In this document: positions 48,151 through 56,574 of the stretch, in pieces | How positions within the stretch are numbered: the first letter of the stretch is position 1 | Layout of the letters: each line of letters begins with the position of its first letter | Assembly (NCBI RefSeq): GCF_003611635.1 | Contig: NZ_RAVZ01000004.1 | Location: 34,488 to 98,487, forward strand | Direction: 5' to 3' | Source: Corallococcus terminator | GTDB taxonomy: Bacteria; Myxococcota; Myxococcia; Myxococcales; Myxococcaceae | Length of the DNA stretch: 64,000 bases | Notes under the pieces: model-generated | The model's database searches: none | Seen by the model: only the letters and a program-made list of their open reading frames with translations | What the model was told of the DNA's origin: nothing | Program-made: the position numbers and the translations under genes

Positions 48151-49860
48151 CTACAGCCTCACCTCGATGACGCCCGAGCGACGGCACGCCTCCACCCCGT
48201 CGCCCTCCCAGTCCGAATGCCCCTCCGCCTGCACCCGCACCTGGAGCAGTTCGGAGCGCACCGGCCCCAGGGGCCACCGTCCATCCGTGCGCGTCTCCCC
48301 GCGCACGGGCGGCATCGAGCGGTCCCCACCGTCCGCCGTCACGAGCGCCCCGACCACGGGACGCCCTTCGTGCGTGACGCGCACCTCGCAGGAAGGGGCC
48401 GGGACCTCTTCCGCCGAAAGTTTCACCTCGACGTCCGCGTCGTCCGCGCCTGCACGTGCCTCGGTGCTCGGGCGCAGCGCATAGGGTGAAGACGCGGTCT
48501 GCACCCGGTACGTGCCGGGCTCCAGCAGGGACACCGCGACGTCGTCCTTCTCGGGGATGAACTCCTGCGCGGCCACATCACTCCAGGCGCCTCGCGCATC
48601 GCGGCGCTGGAGCAGGTACACCGGATAGGGGGACTGCGCCTGTGATTGAAGCTGCACCCGCGTGAAGCCATCCATCCGCAACACCAGCCACCGGTACACC
48701 GGCATGCGCCACACCACCTCCGCCGTCCCGGCCGTCTCCGCCGTGGGTGTGAAGGTGAACTCCGCATGCGAGGGCGCCATCGGCCGTCCCGCCTCCCCTT
48801 CCTCCCGCCACACCGTGAAGCGCGACGCGCGCCAGGTCGGCACATCCGGCACCGTGAAGCGCCCCTCCACGTCCACCGGCACCTCCCGGCCCTCCTCCGT
48901 GCGCAACACCGCCGGCCCCGCGGACCGTGACGTCTGCCCCAGCAGCACCCGGCCCCGCAGGGTGACCGTGCCACCCACGCCTTCGGGGAACAGCCGAGCC
49001 ACGTCCAGCGTCACCGTGCCCACCGCGCCCTCGCGCAGCGGCACGTCCACCGGCCCCCCTTCCCTTCCCGACGGCGCGCGCAACCACAAGCGCACCGCCC
49101 GGTCCGGAGGCAGCGGCGCCAGCGCCGTGTCGCCGTCCTTCACGAGCGGCACCGGCAGTCCGTCCTGGAGCGCCACCATCAACTCCGGCGCCACCAGCCG
49201 CAGCACCACCAGCAAGGCACTGGCCCGCTCCGCATCCGCCGGATCCACGTCGCGCTCGATGCGCACGGAGAACGCCCCCGCCGCATCCCTCGCACCGGCC
49301 AGCCGCACGCGCACGCCCGTGGGCCGCGTCGCCCGCAGCTCGCCTGCGTCCAGCGTCCCTGACTCCGGAACAGACACCGGCACGTGGTCGCCCCACCAGA
49401 ACGTCCCGTCCGGCTCGAACGCGACCAACTGGTAGCGCGGCGCTGGAGGCACCTCCAGCGGCCCCAGCACTCCGCCCTGCGCGGAAGCGGTGACGGGCGC
49501 GGTCACCCATCCGCGCACGTTGGCCAGGTCCTCCAACCGCGAAGGCCCCGCATGTTCCCCGCGCGCCTGCCCCTGCTTCCACCACCGCAGGTCCTCGTCG
49601 GAGATGAACGCCGCGCCCACGCGCGCCTCTCCGACGAACGGATGCGCCCCCTCCAGCGTCGCCCGCAGCCACAGGCCCGCGTCCGCCGCCTCGCGTGTCT
49701 CCACCGCGGGGACAACTTCGCGCACCCCCGCGTCCGCGACCTCCACGGACGCGAACGGCACCGGGACGCGCGGTGGTTCGTCCTTCCGGGACGCGGCCCA
49801 CCACGCAGCCAGGAGCACCGCGCCCAGGAGCACACCGGTCAGGACCTGCTTCCAGCGCAT
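48151..49860 (-). CDS. Membrane-anchored multidomain beta-sandwich protein
   Basis: 569 residues. An N-terminal hydrophobic anchor (residues 7-23, LTGVLLGAVLLAAWWAA) is followed by several predicted carboxypeptidase-regulatory/Ig-like beta units, e.g. GTVTLRGRVLLGQTSR and CEVRVTHEGRPVVGALVTADGG near the C-terminus. No catalytic motif seen. Such surface or periplasmic proteins are common in myxobacteria; function unknown. It follows the nuclease-like gene with 6 bp between them. Confidence 0.62.
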   Translation of the reverse strand: MRWKQVLTGVLLGAVLLAAWWAASRKDEPPRVPVPFASVEVADAGVREVVPAVETREAADAGLWLRATLEGAHPFVGEARVGAAFISDEDLRWWKQGQARGEHAGPSRLEDLANVRGWVTAPVTASAQGGVLGPLEVPPAPRYQLVAFEPDGTFWWGDHVPVSVPESGTLDAGELRATRPTGVRVRLAGARDAAGAFSVRIERDVDPADAERASALLVVLRLVAPELMVALQDGLPVPLVKDGDTALAPLPPDRAVRLWLRAPSGREGGPVDVPLREGAVGTVTLDVARLFPEGVGGTVTLRGRVLLGQTSRSAGPAVLRTEEGREVPVDVEGRFTVPDVPTWRASRFTVWREEGEAGRPMAPSHAEFTFTPTAETAGTAEVVWRMPVYRWLVLRMDGFTRVQLQSQAQSPYPVYLLQRRDARGAWSDVAAQEFIPEKDDVAVSLLEPGTYRVQTASSPYALRPSTEARAGADDADVEVKLSAEEVPAPSCEVRVTHEGRPVVGALVTADGGDRSMPPVRGETRTDGRWPLGPVRSELLQVRVQAEGHSDWEGDGVEACRRSGVIEVRL

Positions 49861-49866
49861 GCGGCG

Positions 49867-50730
49867 TCAGTCCGTGTCGCTGTTGGAATACAGGGACAGC
49901 CACACCGGCGCGTGATCCGACAGCCGCGTGACGTAGTCCTTCGTGTTCCCGATGTAGTCGCGGCCCGTGCTGGAGAATTCCGTCACGTAGGTGTCCTGCA
50001 ACCAGAAGTGGTCATACGCGTTGGCGAAGCCCCCGGTCGAGTTCAGCGTGGTGGGCGTATCCAGCCTGCACGTCACCGCGGGCGATACGGCCTTCAATTC
50101 GCTCCAGGAGGCATGGGTGCAGGCCATGTTGTGGTCGCCCACCAGGATGACGTCCTGGTCGGTGCCGCTCGAGGACTGCACGGACGCGAAGACCGCGTCG
50201 ATGGCCTGCGCCTCCAGCGTGCGGTCCGCCGCCACGCCCCACACCGTGTGCCAGTTGAGGAACGTGTAGTCCGCGCCCGTGGGCACGTGGCGCACCTTCA
50301 CCACCTGCGGCTCGCGCTCGAACAGGTCTCCCGTGTCGCTCCACACCGTGGACGACAGGAGCGACACCGTGTCCGTCCGGTACAGCACCGCGTACGACTC
50401 CTTGTAGGACGACCTCCCGATGAGCGGCGTCACCGCCGCCGTCCACGTCATCCCTGAGACCTGCGTCAGGTTCTGCGCGATGGCCTGCGCCGCCGCCGCG
50501 TTCATCACCTCCTGGAGGAACACCAGGTCCAAGCCGTTGTTCGACGTGCTGCCCGAACCGAACTGGTTCCACAACTGCTGCGCGTCCTCCAGGTAGGTCT
50601 GCTCCGCCGCCCATCCCTCGTGGCGGAGGTTCCAGCTCACCACCCGCAGGTAGGAGCCCGCCTGGGACAACGCGGGAAGCACCAGCACGGTCAACACCAG
50701 CACACGCGACAAGAAGGACGACCCTCTCAT
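49867..50730 (-). CDS. Secreted endonuclease/exonuclease/phosphatase-family protein
   Basis: 287 residues from an ATG with GAGGTG 7 nt upstream. A signal peptide ends near ALSQAGS. EEP fold motifs: RVVSWNLRHEG, LVFLQEVMN (metal Glu), FLNWHTVWG, ILVGDHNMAC (Asp/His/Asn) and RLSDHAPVWLSL (catalytic Asp-His). The order N, E, D-x-N, S-D-H fits DNase I-like enzymes. Probably a secreted nuclease or phosphodiesterase. It is divergent from the unknown gene at 50969. Confidence 0.85.
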   Translation of the reverse strand: MRGSSFLSRVLVLTVLVLPALSQAGSYLRVVSWNLRHEGWAAEQTYLEDAQQLWNQFGSGSTSNNGLDLVFLQEVMNAAAAQAIAQNLTQVSGMTWTAAVTPLIGRSSYKESYAVLYRTDTVSLLSSTVWSDTGDLFEREPQVVKVRHVPTGADYTFLNWHTVWGVAADRTLEAQAIDAVFASVQSSSGTDQDVILVGDHNMACTHASWSELKAVSPAVTCRLDTPTTLNSTGGFANAYDHFWLQDTYVTEFSSTGRDYIGNTKDYVTRLSDHAPVWLSLYSNSDTD

Positions 50731-50865
50731 GCGACGGCACCTCGGGCCTGCGGGGAAGACAACACCCCATCTTCCGCAAGCCCGGCCCCCAGGGACAGCA
50801 AACCTTCGTGGAAAGGAGGTCACGTCCACCCCGTGACCCTTCCCAGCCCGGGAGGCCATCCTTAA

Positions 50866-50882
50866 ATGCAACTTGATTGCAT
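50866..50882. promoter_or_regulatory. Palindromic operator candidate, site A
   Basis: ATGCAACTTGATTGCAT: arms ATGCAA and TTGCAT are perfect inverse repeats around a 5-bp centre, within an AT-rich island between the nuclease gene and the gene at 50969. It is one of four related sites near 50.9, 52.4, 53.1 and 59.1 kb. Confidence 0.5.
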
Positions 50883-50968
50883 ATGGATCTTGATGGCATC
50901 TATTGCGGGCCCCTGGCCGGAAGGCGAGGCGGCTCGCGCACCGCCACGGGTGCGTCCTGAGGGGACCC

Positions 50969-51664
50969 ATGAACCGCATCGTCTGGAGTGTTGGAGGCAC
51001 GGGGGTGGTGCTGTCGTGTCTGGCGCTCGGCTGGCTCCAGCGCCCCGTGGAAGTTTCCGCCGACGCGATCCCCACCCCACCCTCCGTCACGCACCCGACA
51101 CCCGTGGAGCCCTCACCACACCCCGTGGCCGTCGCCCGGCCCGCGACGGTGCGGGAGGCCGCGCCCGCCGAGCCCCTGGCCGAGCTGGAGCCTCCCCCGG
51201 AGGCACTCCTGGACGCGGCGCTGAAGGTCCAGGGGCCTCCCCAGCCGGAGCTGCGCGACCGCGCACGCCGCGCCCTGCCGGACACGCGCGTGCGGCTGGT
51301 GAAGGCCCTGCGCGCGGACCACGCGAGCCCCCAGGCCCGCCGCGACGCGGTGCTCGCCGAACTCACTGCGTCCGGTGACAGCGCGGAGCCGTGGACGCAG
51401 GACGCTCGCGCCGCGCTGGATTCGTGGCACGAGCGGATCAGCCGGGACGTGCGGCCCGTCCAGGCCGAAGCCCCCCACTGCTACGCCGCGGGCTGCGTGT
51501 CGCGCGTCACCTTCCCGGACGAGGCGTCCTTCCGCGACGCCTGGGAGCGCGCCTCCGGCCTCTCCCCCAGCGCGCACAGCGCCCACCTCCAGCTCCCACC
51601 CGAGCGCCTGCCTTCGGGCGAGGTGCGCGTCCCGTGGCTCGTCCTGCGCCCGGACCGCTCCTAG
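50969..51664 (+). CDS. Membrane-anchored or secreted protein of unknown function
   Basis: 231 residues from an ATG with GAGGGG just upstream. N-terminal hydrophobic segment (WSVGGTGVVLSCLALGWL), then a Pro/Ala/Val-rich linker (30-80) and a globular C-terminus with a close cysteine pair in HCYAAGCVSRVTF. This arrangement is frequent in myxobacterial envelope proteins without known function. It lies 44 bp before the first H-x-C-x-H lipoprotein gene and probably shares its promoter. Confidence 0.6.
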   Translation: MNRIVWSVGGTGVVLSCLALGWLQRPVEVSADAIPTPPSVTHPTPVEPSPHPVAVARPATVREAAPAEPLAELEPPPEALLDAALKVQGPPQPELRDRARRALPDTRVRLVKALRADHASPQARRDAVLAELTASGDSAEPWTQDARAALDSWHERISRDVRPVQAEAPHCYAAGCVSRVTFPDEASFRDAWERASGLSPSAHSAHLQLPPERLPSGEVRVPWLVLRPDRS

Positions 51665-51708
51665 CCCCTGCCCTCACACCCCGCAGCACCCATGCCCAGG
51701 AGCCCCCC

Positions 51709-52311
51709 ATGAAGAAGCACCTGTCCACCCATGCCCTCGTCGCCGCCAGCGCGGTCTTCCTGCTCGCCGGTTGCGGCACCACCGAGGAGCAGACGCCGGA
51801 AGCCGCGGCCCCCATCACCCAGCAGTCGGAGCTGCTCGCCGCCTGCCAGGACACGGAGGAGTTGGAGGAGGTCGCCGAACACTCCTGCTTCCACGCCGAA
51901 TACGGCCCCTTCGAGGCCGTCACCGCGGCGCCCCTCGGCGGTCCATCCTTCGTGGACGTGAGCGTCGGGCACACCGCGTACAACATCACCCTCCCGGCCA
52001 TCACCTATCAGCAGTGGACGCTGGGCTACGCGGGCTCCGTCATCTTCACGCCAGAGGAGTCCAACGAGTACGCCCTCCTCACCTCCGGCTACCGCGCCGT
52101 CCGCATCGTCAACGCGGCCACGAATGAGGAGGTCGGACTGGAGTGCCGCTACCAGGTCCCGCAGGAGGTCTGCGGCACCCTGCGCACCGCCGTCACCGCG
52201 GACCTGGAGGGTGGCATCGACTACCGCGTGGACTTCGCGGCCGTCGTCCCCCAGGCCGCCACCTTCCTGCTCGTCATCGAGGAGACGGCGCACGAAGGCC
52301 ACGAGGAGTAA
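51709..52311 (+). CDS. Lipoprotein with H-S-C-F-H motif (family member 1)
   Basis: 200 residues. Lipoprotein signal ending VFLLAGCGTT. The mature protein begins with an acidic stretch and then EHSCFHAEYGPFEAVTAA, a beta-rich domain with GHTAYNITLP, two later Cys (LECRYQVPQEVCGTL) and VDFAAVVPQAATFLLVIEE, ending with a His-containing tail (HEGHEE). It shares the motif order H-[AS]-C-[FA]-H, then H..Y, then a late Cys, then a C-terminal strand, with the next three lipoproteins. A metal-binding role is inferred from these residues. Confidence 0.72.
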   Translation: MKKHLSTHALVAASAVFLLAGCGTTEEQTPEAAAPITQQSELLAACQDTEELEEVAEHSCFHAEYGPFEAVTAAPLGGPSFVDVSVGHTAYNITLPAITYQQWTLGYAGSVIFTPEESNEYALLTSGYRAVRIVNAATNEEVGLECRYQVPQEVCGTLRTAVTADLEGGIDYRVDFAAVVPQAATFLLVIEETAHEGHEE

Positions 52312-52333
52312 CCCCTCCAGGGGCGTCTGAAAG

Positions 52334-52367
52334 AAGGCCCGGGACCGCCACCGCGGGCCCGGGCCTT
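52334..52367 (+). terminator. Terminator hairpin between lipoprotein genes 1 and 2
   Basis: Perfect 10-bp stem AAGGCCCGGG/CCCGGGCCTT with a 14-nt loop, 22 bp after the stop of the first lipoprotein gene. It separates transcription units. Confidence 0.65.
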
Positions 52368-52385
52368 CCCAACATCCGACAACTT

Positions 52386-52402
52386 CTGTATCTCAATTGC
52401 AT
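52386..52402. promoter_or_regulatory. Palindromic operator candidate, site B
   Basis: CTGTATCTCAATTGCAT, the weakest of the four sites, matches site A at 12 of 17 positions, including the right arm ATTGCAT. It lies 33 bp upstream of the second lipoprotein gene. Confidence 0.38.
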
Positions 52403-52434
52403 CTACATCCAGACTCCAGCTAGGAAGTCCCCCC

Positions 52435-53073
52435 ATGCGCATCCCGTTCCGTGCCCTCCTCCTGGCCGGCAGCATCGCGGCGCTGACCGCCTGCGGCGGC
52501 GACGCCGGGCCCGACGACGGAAACCCGCAGGAGCAGACCGACCCGTGCAAGCCGAACGGGCACATCCACCGGGAGCCGGAAGGCGACTGGTGTCACTGCG
52601 ACCGGGGTTACCTGGCCAGCGAGCAGGGCCTGTCGTGCGTACCGGACCCGGACTACGTCCCGCGCGAGGGCTTCGACTTCGGCGACAACGGCGAGCACGC
52701 CTGCTTCCACGTCACGAATGGCCCCTTCTCCACCGTCACCGCGTCCCCCGACCGGCAGCCGCGCGTGGACGACTTCCACACGCACTACACCGTGAAGTTG
52801 CGCCAGGAGAACGGCCAGTCCGTGGGCACGTTCAACTTCAAGGCGTGGGCCACCGGGGACTTCGTCCTCTTCGTGAGCACCCCGGACATCGCCGTCACCG
52901 TGAAGGAAGGCGAGCGTGTCATCGACCCCGTCGCCACCCAGGCCACCGGCCCCTTCTGCGACGGCCTGAAGCAGATGGTCGGCTACGAGCTGACCGACAA
53001 GGTCCAGTACACCGTCACCTTCGGCCCCACCGCGTTCACCGAGCTCGGGCTCGTCATCGAACACCTCCAGTGA
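52435..53073 (+). CDS. Lipoprotein with H-A-C-F-H motif (family member 2)
   Basis: 212 residues. Lipoprotein signal ending IAALTACGGD. An EGF-like Cys/His segment (DPCKPNGHIH, WCHCDRGYL, GLSCVPDP) precedes the family domain, which starts at EHACFHVTNGPFSTVTAS and continues HTHYTVKLRQ, GTFNFKAWATGDFVLF, GPFCDGLKQMV and VQYTVTFGP. Closest to member 1 in the first motif. It has its own promoter region with site B and a terminator before it. Role inferred as metal-related. Confidence 0.74.
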   Translation: MRIPFRALLLAGSIAALTACGGDAGPDDGNPQEQTDPCKPNGHIHREPEGDWCHCDRGYLASEQGLSCVPDPDYVPREGFDFGDNGEHACFHVTNGPFSTVTASPDRQPRVDDFHTHYTVKLRQENGQSVGTFNFKAWATGDFVLFVSTPDIAVTVKEGERVIDPVATQATGPFCDGLKQMVGYELTDKVQYTVTFGPTAFTELGLVIEHLQ

Positions 53074-53101
53074 CCCGGGCCTGGAATCACCCGGGAAACT
53101 A

Positions 53102-53118
53102 TTGCAACTGAGTTACCT
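53102..53118. promoter_or_regulatory. Palindromic operator candidate, site C
   Basis: TTGCAACTGAGTTACCT. TTGCAAC, three bases, then GTTAC is the same core as site D. It is located 86 bp upstream of the third lipoprotein gene, just after the second ends. Confidence 0.5.
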
Positions 53119-53204
53119 TTACGGCATGACCTCAGCCACCGGGCGCACCGGCGGCTTGAAGCCGCATGGCACCCCGCGCCCGGCATCCCGAAAGGAACAA
53201 CCCC

Positions 53205-53951
53205 ATGATGAAGACGAAGCGCACCGCGCTGAGCGCGCTGTTGTCGTTCGGCCTGGTGGCCTGCGGCCCGATGGAGGAGCCGGAGTCCACGTTCGAGGCC
53301 CAGGGCTCGCAGGAGTTGGAGGCCGGTTGCACGTCGATGGGCACGGGCATCACCACGCACGCGTGCGCCCACGCCGGCAACCCCACGGACCACGTGTCCA
53401 TCACGGCGAACGCCACGCGCACCACCAGCGCGCCCGGCATCAGCACGAAGCACAAGGCCTATGACCTCGCGCTGCCTTCCGGCGCGGAGGGTTCTGTGAC
53501 GTACGTGCCGGCGACGACCGGCTCCTACGCTTTCTACCGGACGCAGAACGTGCCCATCACCGTCGTCAATGGCAGCACCAGCGCCACGGTGGCCTCCGCG
53601 CTGACGCACGCCGTGTCGGCCTCTGGCTGCTCGCTCGTGTCCGTGTCCGTCTACGACCTGACAGCCGGCACGACGTACATCGTCGCGACGGGCCCGGCGA
53701 CGGGCAATGCCATCACGGTGGTGCCGGAGTTCCTCAACGACACGCGCACCCGCTACTACCAGGATGCGGACGGCGACGGGTACGGCAACAACACCACCTC
53801 CGTGCTGACCGCGTGCACGCCGCCCTCCGGCTACACGACGCAGCGCTTTGACTGCAACGACACGCCGGGCTCCGGCGCCGGCATCAACCCCGGTGCCACT
53901 GAAATCTGTGGCAACGGCATCGACGACAACTGCGACGGGTCGCAGTGCTAG
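53205..53951 (+). CDS. Lipoprotein with H-A-C-A-H motif and MopE-type metal-binding tail (family member 3)
   Basis: 248 residues from the first of two ATGs, with AAAGGA upstream. Lipoprotein signal ending LSFGLVACGPM. The family domain covers about 40-175: THACAHAGNPTDHVSITAN, KHKAYDLALP, GSYAFYRTQNVPITVV, ASGCSLVSVSVYDLTAGTTYIV. The C-terminal 70 residues form a MopE-like putative metal-binding module: YYQDADGDGYGN (Ca-type DxDxDG loop), RFDCNDTPG, INPGATEICGNGIDDNCDG. This domain fusion ties the family to metal handling. Confidence 0.76.
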   Translation: MMKTKRTALSALLSFGLVACGPMEEPESTFEAQGSQELEAGCTSMGTGITTHACAHAGNPTDHVSITANATRTTSAPGISTKHKAYDLALPSGAEGSVTYVPATTGSYAFYRTQNVPITVVNGSTSATVASALTHAVSASGCSLVSVSVYDLTAGTTYIVATGPATGNAITVVPEFLNDTRTRYYQDADGDGYGNNTTSVLTACTPPSGYTTQRFDCNDTPGSGAGINPGATEICGNGIDDNCDGSQC

Positions 53952-54000
53952 CGCGCTGACCCTCCGTCCCACGCTGACGCGGACCTGAACAAGGTCTGCT

Positions 54001-54043
54001 CCCACGCTGGAGCATCTCCCTCGGAAGGGTGCTCCGGCGTGGG
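54001..54043 (+). terminator. Strong terminator hairpin between lipoprotein genes 3 and 4
   Basis: 14-bp arms CCCACGCTGGAGCA and TGCTCCGGCGTGGG with one mismatch around a 15-nt loop, followed by CCTTTCCCC. Confidence 0.7.
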
Positions 54044-54080
54044 CCTTTCCCCCGTGACGTCCCCTGAAGGAACCGCCCCG

Positions 54081-55070
54081 ATGCGTCCGTCCTCCGCCGC
54101 CTTCCTGTTCGCCACCTGCGCTGTTCTCGCCCTGACCGGCTGTGATGACGAAGAGCCCACCGTCACGCCGGACGCCGGCACCCTGGCGGATGCGGGCTCC
54201 GACGCGGGCACCAGCGCCGACGCGGGAACGGGCTTTGACGCCGGCACCGACCCGACGTCCACCGCCACCGTCACCACCTCGCAGCCAGGCGAGGGCGCCA
54301 CGGACGTCTACCCGCTGGAGATGTACCTGGACACCTCCGGCGAGAAGCCGCTCATCGCCTTTCGCAAGGTGCTCTCGCTCAGCTTCAGCGAACCCATGGA
54401 CCCCACCTTCGCGCAGGTGACGCTGCGCGACCGCACGGACTCCACGGTGCCGGCCCGCGTGCTCACCGGAAGCTGGTCCGGGGATGCGCGCACGCTCACC
54501 GTCACCGTGCCGCGCACCGAGGAGAGCACCCGGCCGCTGGAGGTCTCCACGCGCTACACCGTGGAGCTGACCGCGTTGAAGGACGGGGCCGGACACGCGC
54601 TGGCGCCAACGACGTCAGGCCTGGGCGACGGCGCGCTGGACTTCACCACGGGAGCGCGCGACCCGGCGCTGGAGCACGCGTGCGCGCACACGCTGGTCAA
54701 CACACCGGAGGCCGTCACCGCGGGCCGCACGCCCTTCGACTTCCCGCCCGACACGCACACCGGCCACGCGCTCTACGACGTCACCCTGCGCTCGGGAGAA
54801 GCGGGCTTCGGGGGCTACACGTCCTTCATCTCCGACCCGGAGAACCCCGAGCACGTCACGCTCTACCTGGACCAGGAAGTGGCCACGAAGGTCACCAACG
54901 ACACGGCGGGCGGGACGGACGTGGCGTCGGTGCTCGCACCCGCGCGGTTCATCTGCGGCGGCATCACCCACACGCTGACGTTCACATCCGAACCCGGGGA
55001 TCAGATCTACCTGTTCCAGTTCGGACCCGTGCCGGCGGAGAAGATTCAATTCGTGCTGGAGCGCGAATAG
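54081..55070 (+). CDS. Lipoprotein with SbsA/Ig-like domain and H-A-C-A-H motif (family member 4)
   Basis: 329 residues. Lipoprotein signal ending VLALTGCDDE, then a DAG-repeat linker (TLADAGSDAGTSADAGTGFDAG). Residues about 75-205 form a bacterial Ig/SbsA-like domain (VLSLSFSEPMDPTFAQVTL, GDARTLTVTVP, YTVELTALKDGAGHAL). The last 130 residues are the family domain: EHACAHTLVNTPEAVTAG, GHALYDVTLRSGEAG, a late Cys in ARFICGGITHTL, and QIYLFQFGP. No palindrome was found directly upstream, so it may depend on read-through or another promoter. Confidence 0.73.
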   Translation: MRPSSAAFLFATCAVLALTGCDDEEPTVTPDAGTLADAGSDAGTSADAGTGFDAGTDPTSTATVTTSQPGEGATDVYPLEMYLDTSGEKPLIAFRKVLSLSFSEPMDPTFAQVTLRDRTDSTVPARVLTGSWSGDARTLTVTVPRTEESTRPLEVSTRYTVELTALKDGAGHALAPTTSGLGDGALDFTTGARDPALEHACAHTLVNTPEAVTAGRTPFDFPPDTHTGHALYDVTLRSGEAGFGGYTSFISDPENPEHVTLYLDQEVATKVTNDTAGGTDVASVLAPARFICGGITHTLTFTSEPGDQIYLFQFGPVPAEKIQFVLERE

Positions 55071-55190
55071 CCAGACACGTCCAGCGGGGAGGGGCCCACG
55101 TCCACCAGGACAAGGTCGCCCTCCCCGGCGGTCCGATGCGGCGAAAAGGGCGCGCTCGTTACGGTGAAGCCCCACCCCGAGGCCCACCGC

Positions 55191-55727
55191 ATGCGCCAGC
55201 CCATCCCCCACAAGCCGCTCGATCCCCATGAGGAAGTGCAGACGCTGCCCCACTACCTGGTGGGCGAAGCGCTCAATGGCGTCCTCTACATCTCCTCGCC
55301 GTCCGTCGCGCGTCGCAAGGGCCTGTCCTCGCTGCTGGGCCGCTCGCCGGAGGGCTGGTGGTGGACCTCCGAGCCCCGGCTGCTCCTGGGCCAGGACGTG
55401 CTGGTGCCGGACCTTGCGGGCTGGGTGGGCGGACGGCCCCCGACGATGCCCAATGGCTCCTTCATCGACCGCGCGCCGGATTGGATCTGCGAGGTGCTGT
55501 CGCCCGCCACCGCGAAGCTGGACCTGGCCACGAAGCTGCCCCGCTACGCGAGCGCGGGCATCCACCACGCCTGGGTCATCAACCCCGTGCACCACGTGCT
55601 GGAGGTGTTCCGTCAGGAGCACGAGCGCTGGGTGTTGAAGAACATCTTCGTCGACGAGGACCGCGTGCGCGCGGACCCCTTCGGGAACGTGGAGCTGACG
55701 CTGACACCGTTCTGGCAGCCGGGCTGA
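55191..55727 (+). CDS. Uma2-family (DUF820) nuclease-like protein
   Basis: 178 residues from an ATG with GAGG 8 nt upstream; a GTG at 55164 is an alternative. PD-(D/E)XK-like motif: VLVPDLAGW (Asp), ICEVLSPAT (Glu), and DLATKLPRYASAGIHHAWVINP with Lys following. The Uma2 family is widespread in cyanobacteria and myxobacteria; a restriction-like nuclease is predicted from the fold, with no known substrate. It lies between two envelope gene groups and does not seem related to them. Confidence 0.85.
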   Translation: MRQPIPHKPLDPHEEVQTLPHYLVGEALNGVLYISSPSVARRKGLSSLLGRSPEGWWWTSEPRLLLGQDVLVPDLAGWVGGRPPTMPNGSFIDRAPDWICEVLSPATAKLDLATKLPRYASAGIHHAWVINPVHHVLEVFRQEHERWVLKNIFVDEDRVRADPFGNVELTLTPFWQPG

Positions 55728-55743
55728 GCTCCCGCCCTTCCCT

Positions 55744-56574
55744 TCAGACCGCGGGCTCCCACGCCCCGGTGAAGGCATCGAAGCGCCGCACGTTGACGCT
55801 CAGCGCGCGGTGCACCTGGGTCTCCGGCCCCACGTCCACGACGGTGCCCTCCGTCGGCACCGTCAGCCGGTCGAAGCGCGTGCCCGTGAACCAGCGGTGC
55901 GGCTGTGCCTCCAGCGCGAACAACCCCTCGTCGTCCAGGTCCGCCTGGATGGGAACGAAGTCCACGCGTTGCAGCTCCACGGGAGGCGGGAAGTCCATCG
56001 CGATCCGGAAGGGCACTCGCGCTTGCGCCTGCGTCGCGACGCCTTCCAGGAACAGGGAGCGGCCCTCCATCACGTCGCCCTCCGCTCCCAGCGCCCGGGA
56101 AGGCGGCTGGAGCAGCAGCGACAGCGACCGCGCCACGCCCGCGATGCCCGGGGACTGCCCCAGCACCCGCGCCTGTCCCGCTTGCGCGAGCAGGTCGAAC
56201 ACCACCTCCCGGTCCCACTCGCCCAGCACGCGACCTCCGGAGAAGAAGTCCCCTTCGTGCGCGTGCGCGGTGGGCAGCAGCAGGTCGCCCACGCGGCGCA
56301 GCAGGGCCTGGGGCTGGAGCGGCGAGGCCTTCTCGAACAGGTAGATGGGGCCCAGCACCATGCGCGCGGTGGTGAGTGCCACGCGCCAGCCGGTGTCCGT
56401 GGTGAAGACGCCGACGGTGTCCTCACCGGGCGCCAGGGCCGTGCGCAGGCCCATGCGGAAGGTGATGCTCCGACCGCCGGTGCCGGACAGCCCGCACGCG
56501 TGGACGCCCGCCACGAGCGCACCGCCCAGGAGCCACGTGAAGGCACGACGCGAGGGACGCAAGGCAGAGGTCAT
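55744..56574 (-). CDS. Lipoprotein coupled to TonB receptor, with H-A-H motif
   Basis: 276 residues. The ATG overlaps the stop of the receptor gene (ATGA), so translation is coupled. N-terminal arginines and a hydrophobic stretch end at LVAGVHACG, a lipobox. The mature part has HAHEGDFFSGGRVLGEWD, a likely metal-binding or functional segment, and ends VNVRRFDAFTGAWEPAV. No family recognised. By context it is a partner of the receptor in binding a metal or its carrier at the cell surface or periplasm. Confidence 0.7.
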   Translation of the reverse strand: MTSALRPSRRAFTWLLGGALVAGVHACGLSGTGGRSITFRMGLRTALAPGEDTVGVFTTDTGWRVALTTARMVLGPIYLFEKASPLQPQALLRRVGDLLLPTAHAHEGDFFSGGRVLGEWDREVVFDLLAQAGQARVLGQSPGIAGVARSLSLLLQPPSRALGAEGDVMEGRSLFLEGVATQAQARVPFRIAMDFPPPVELQRVDFVPIQADLDDEGLFALEAQPHRWFTGTRFDRLTVPTEGTVVDVGPETQVHRALSVNVRRFDAFTGAWEPAV

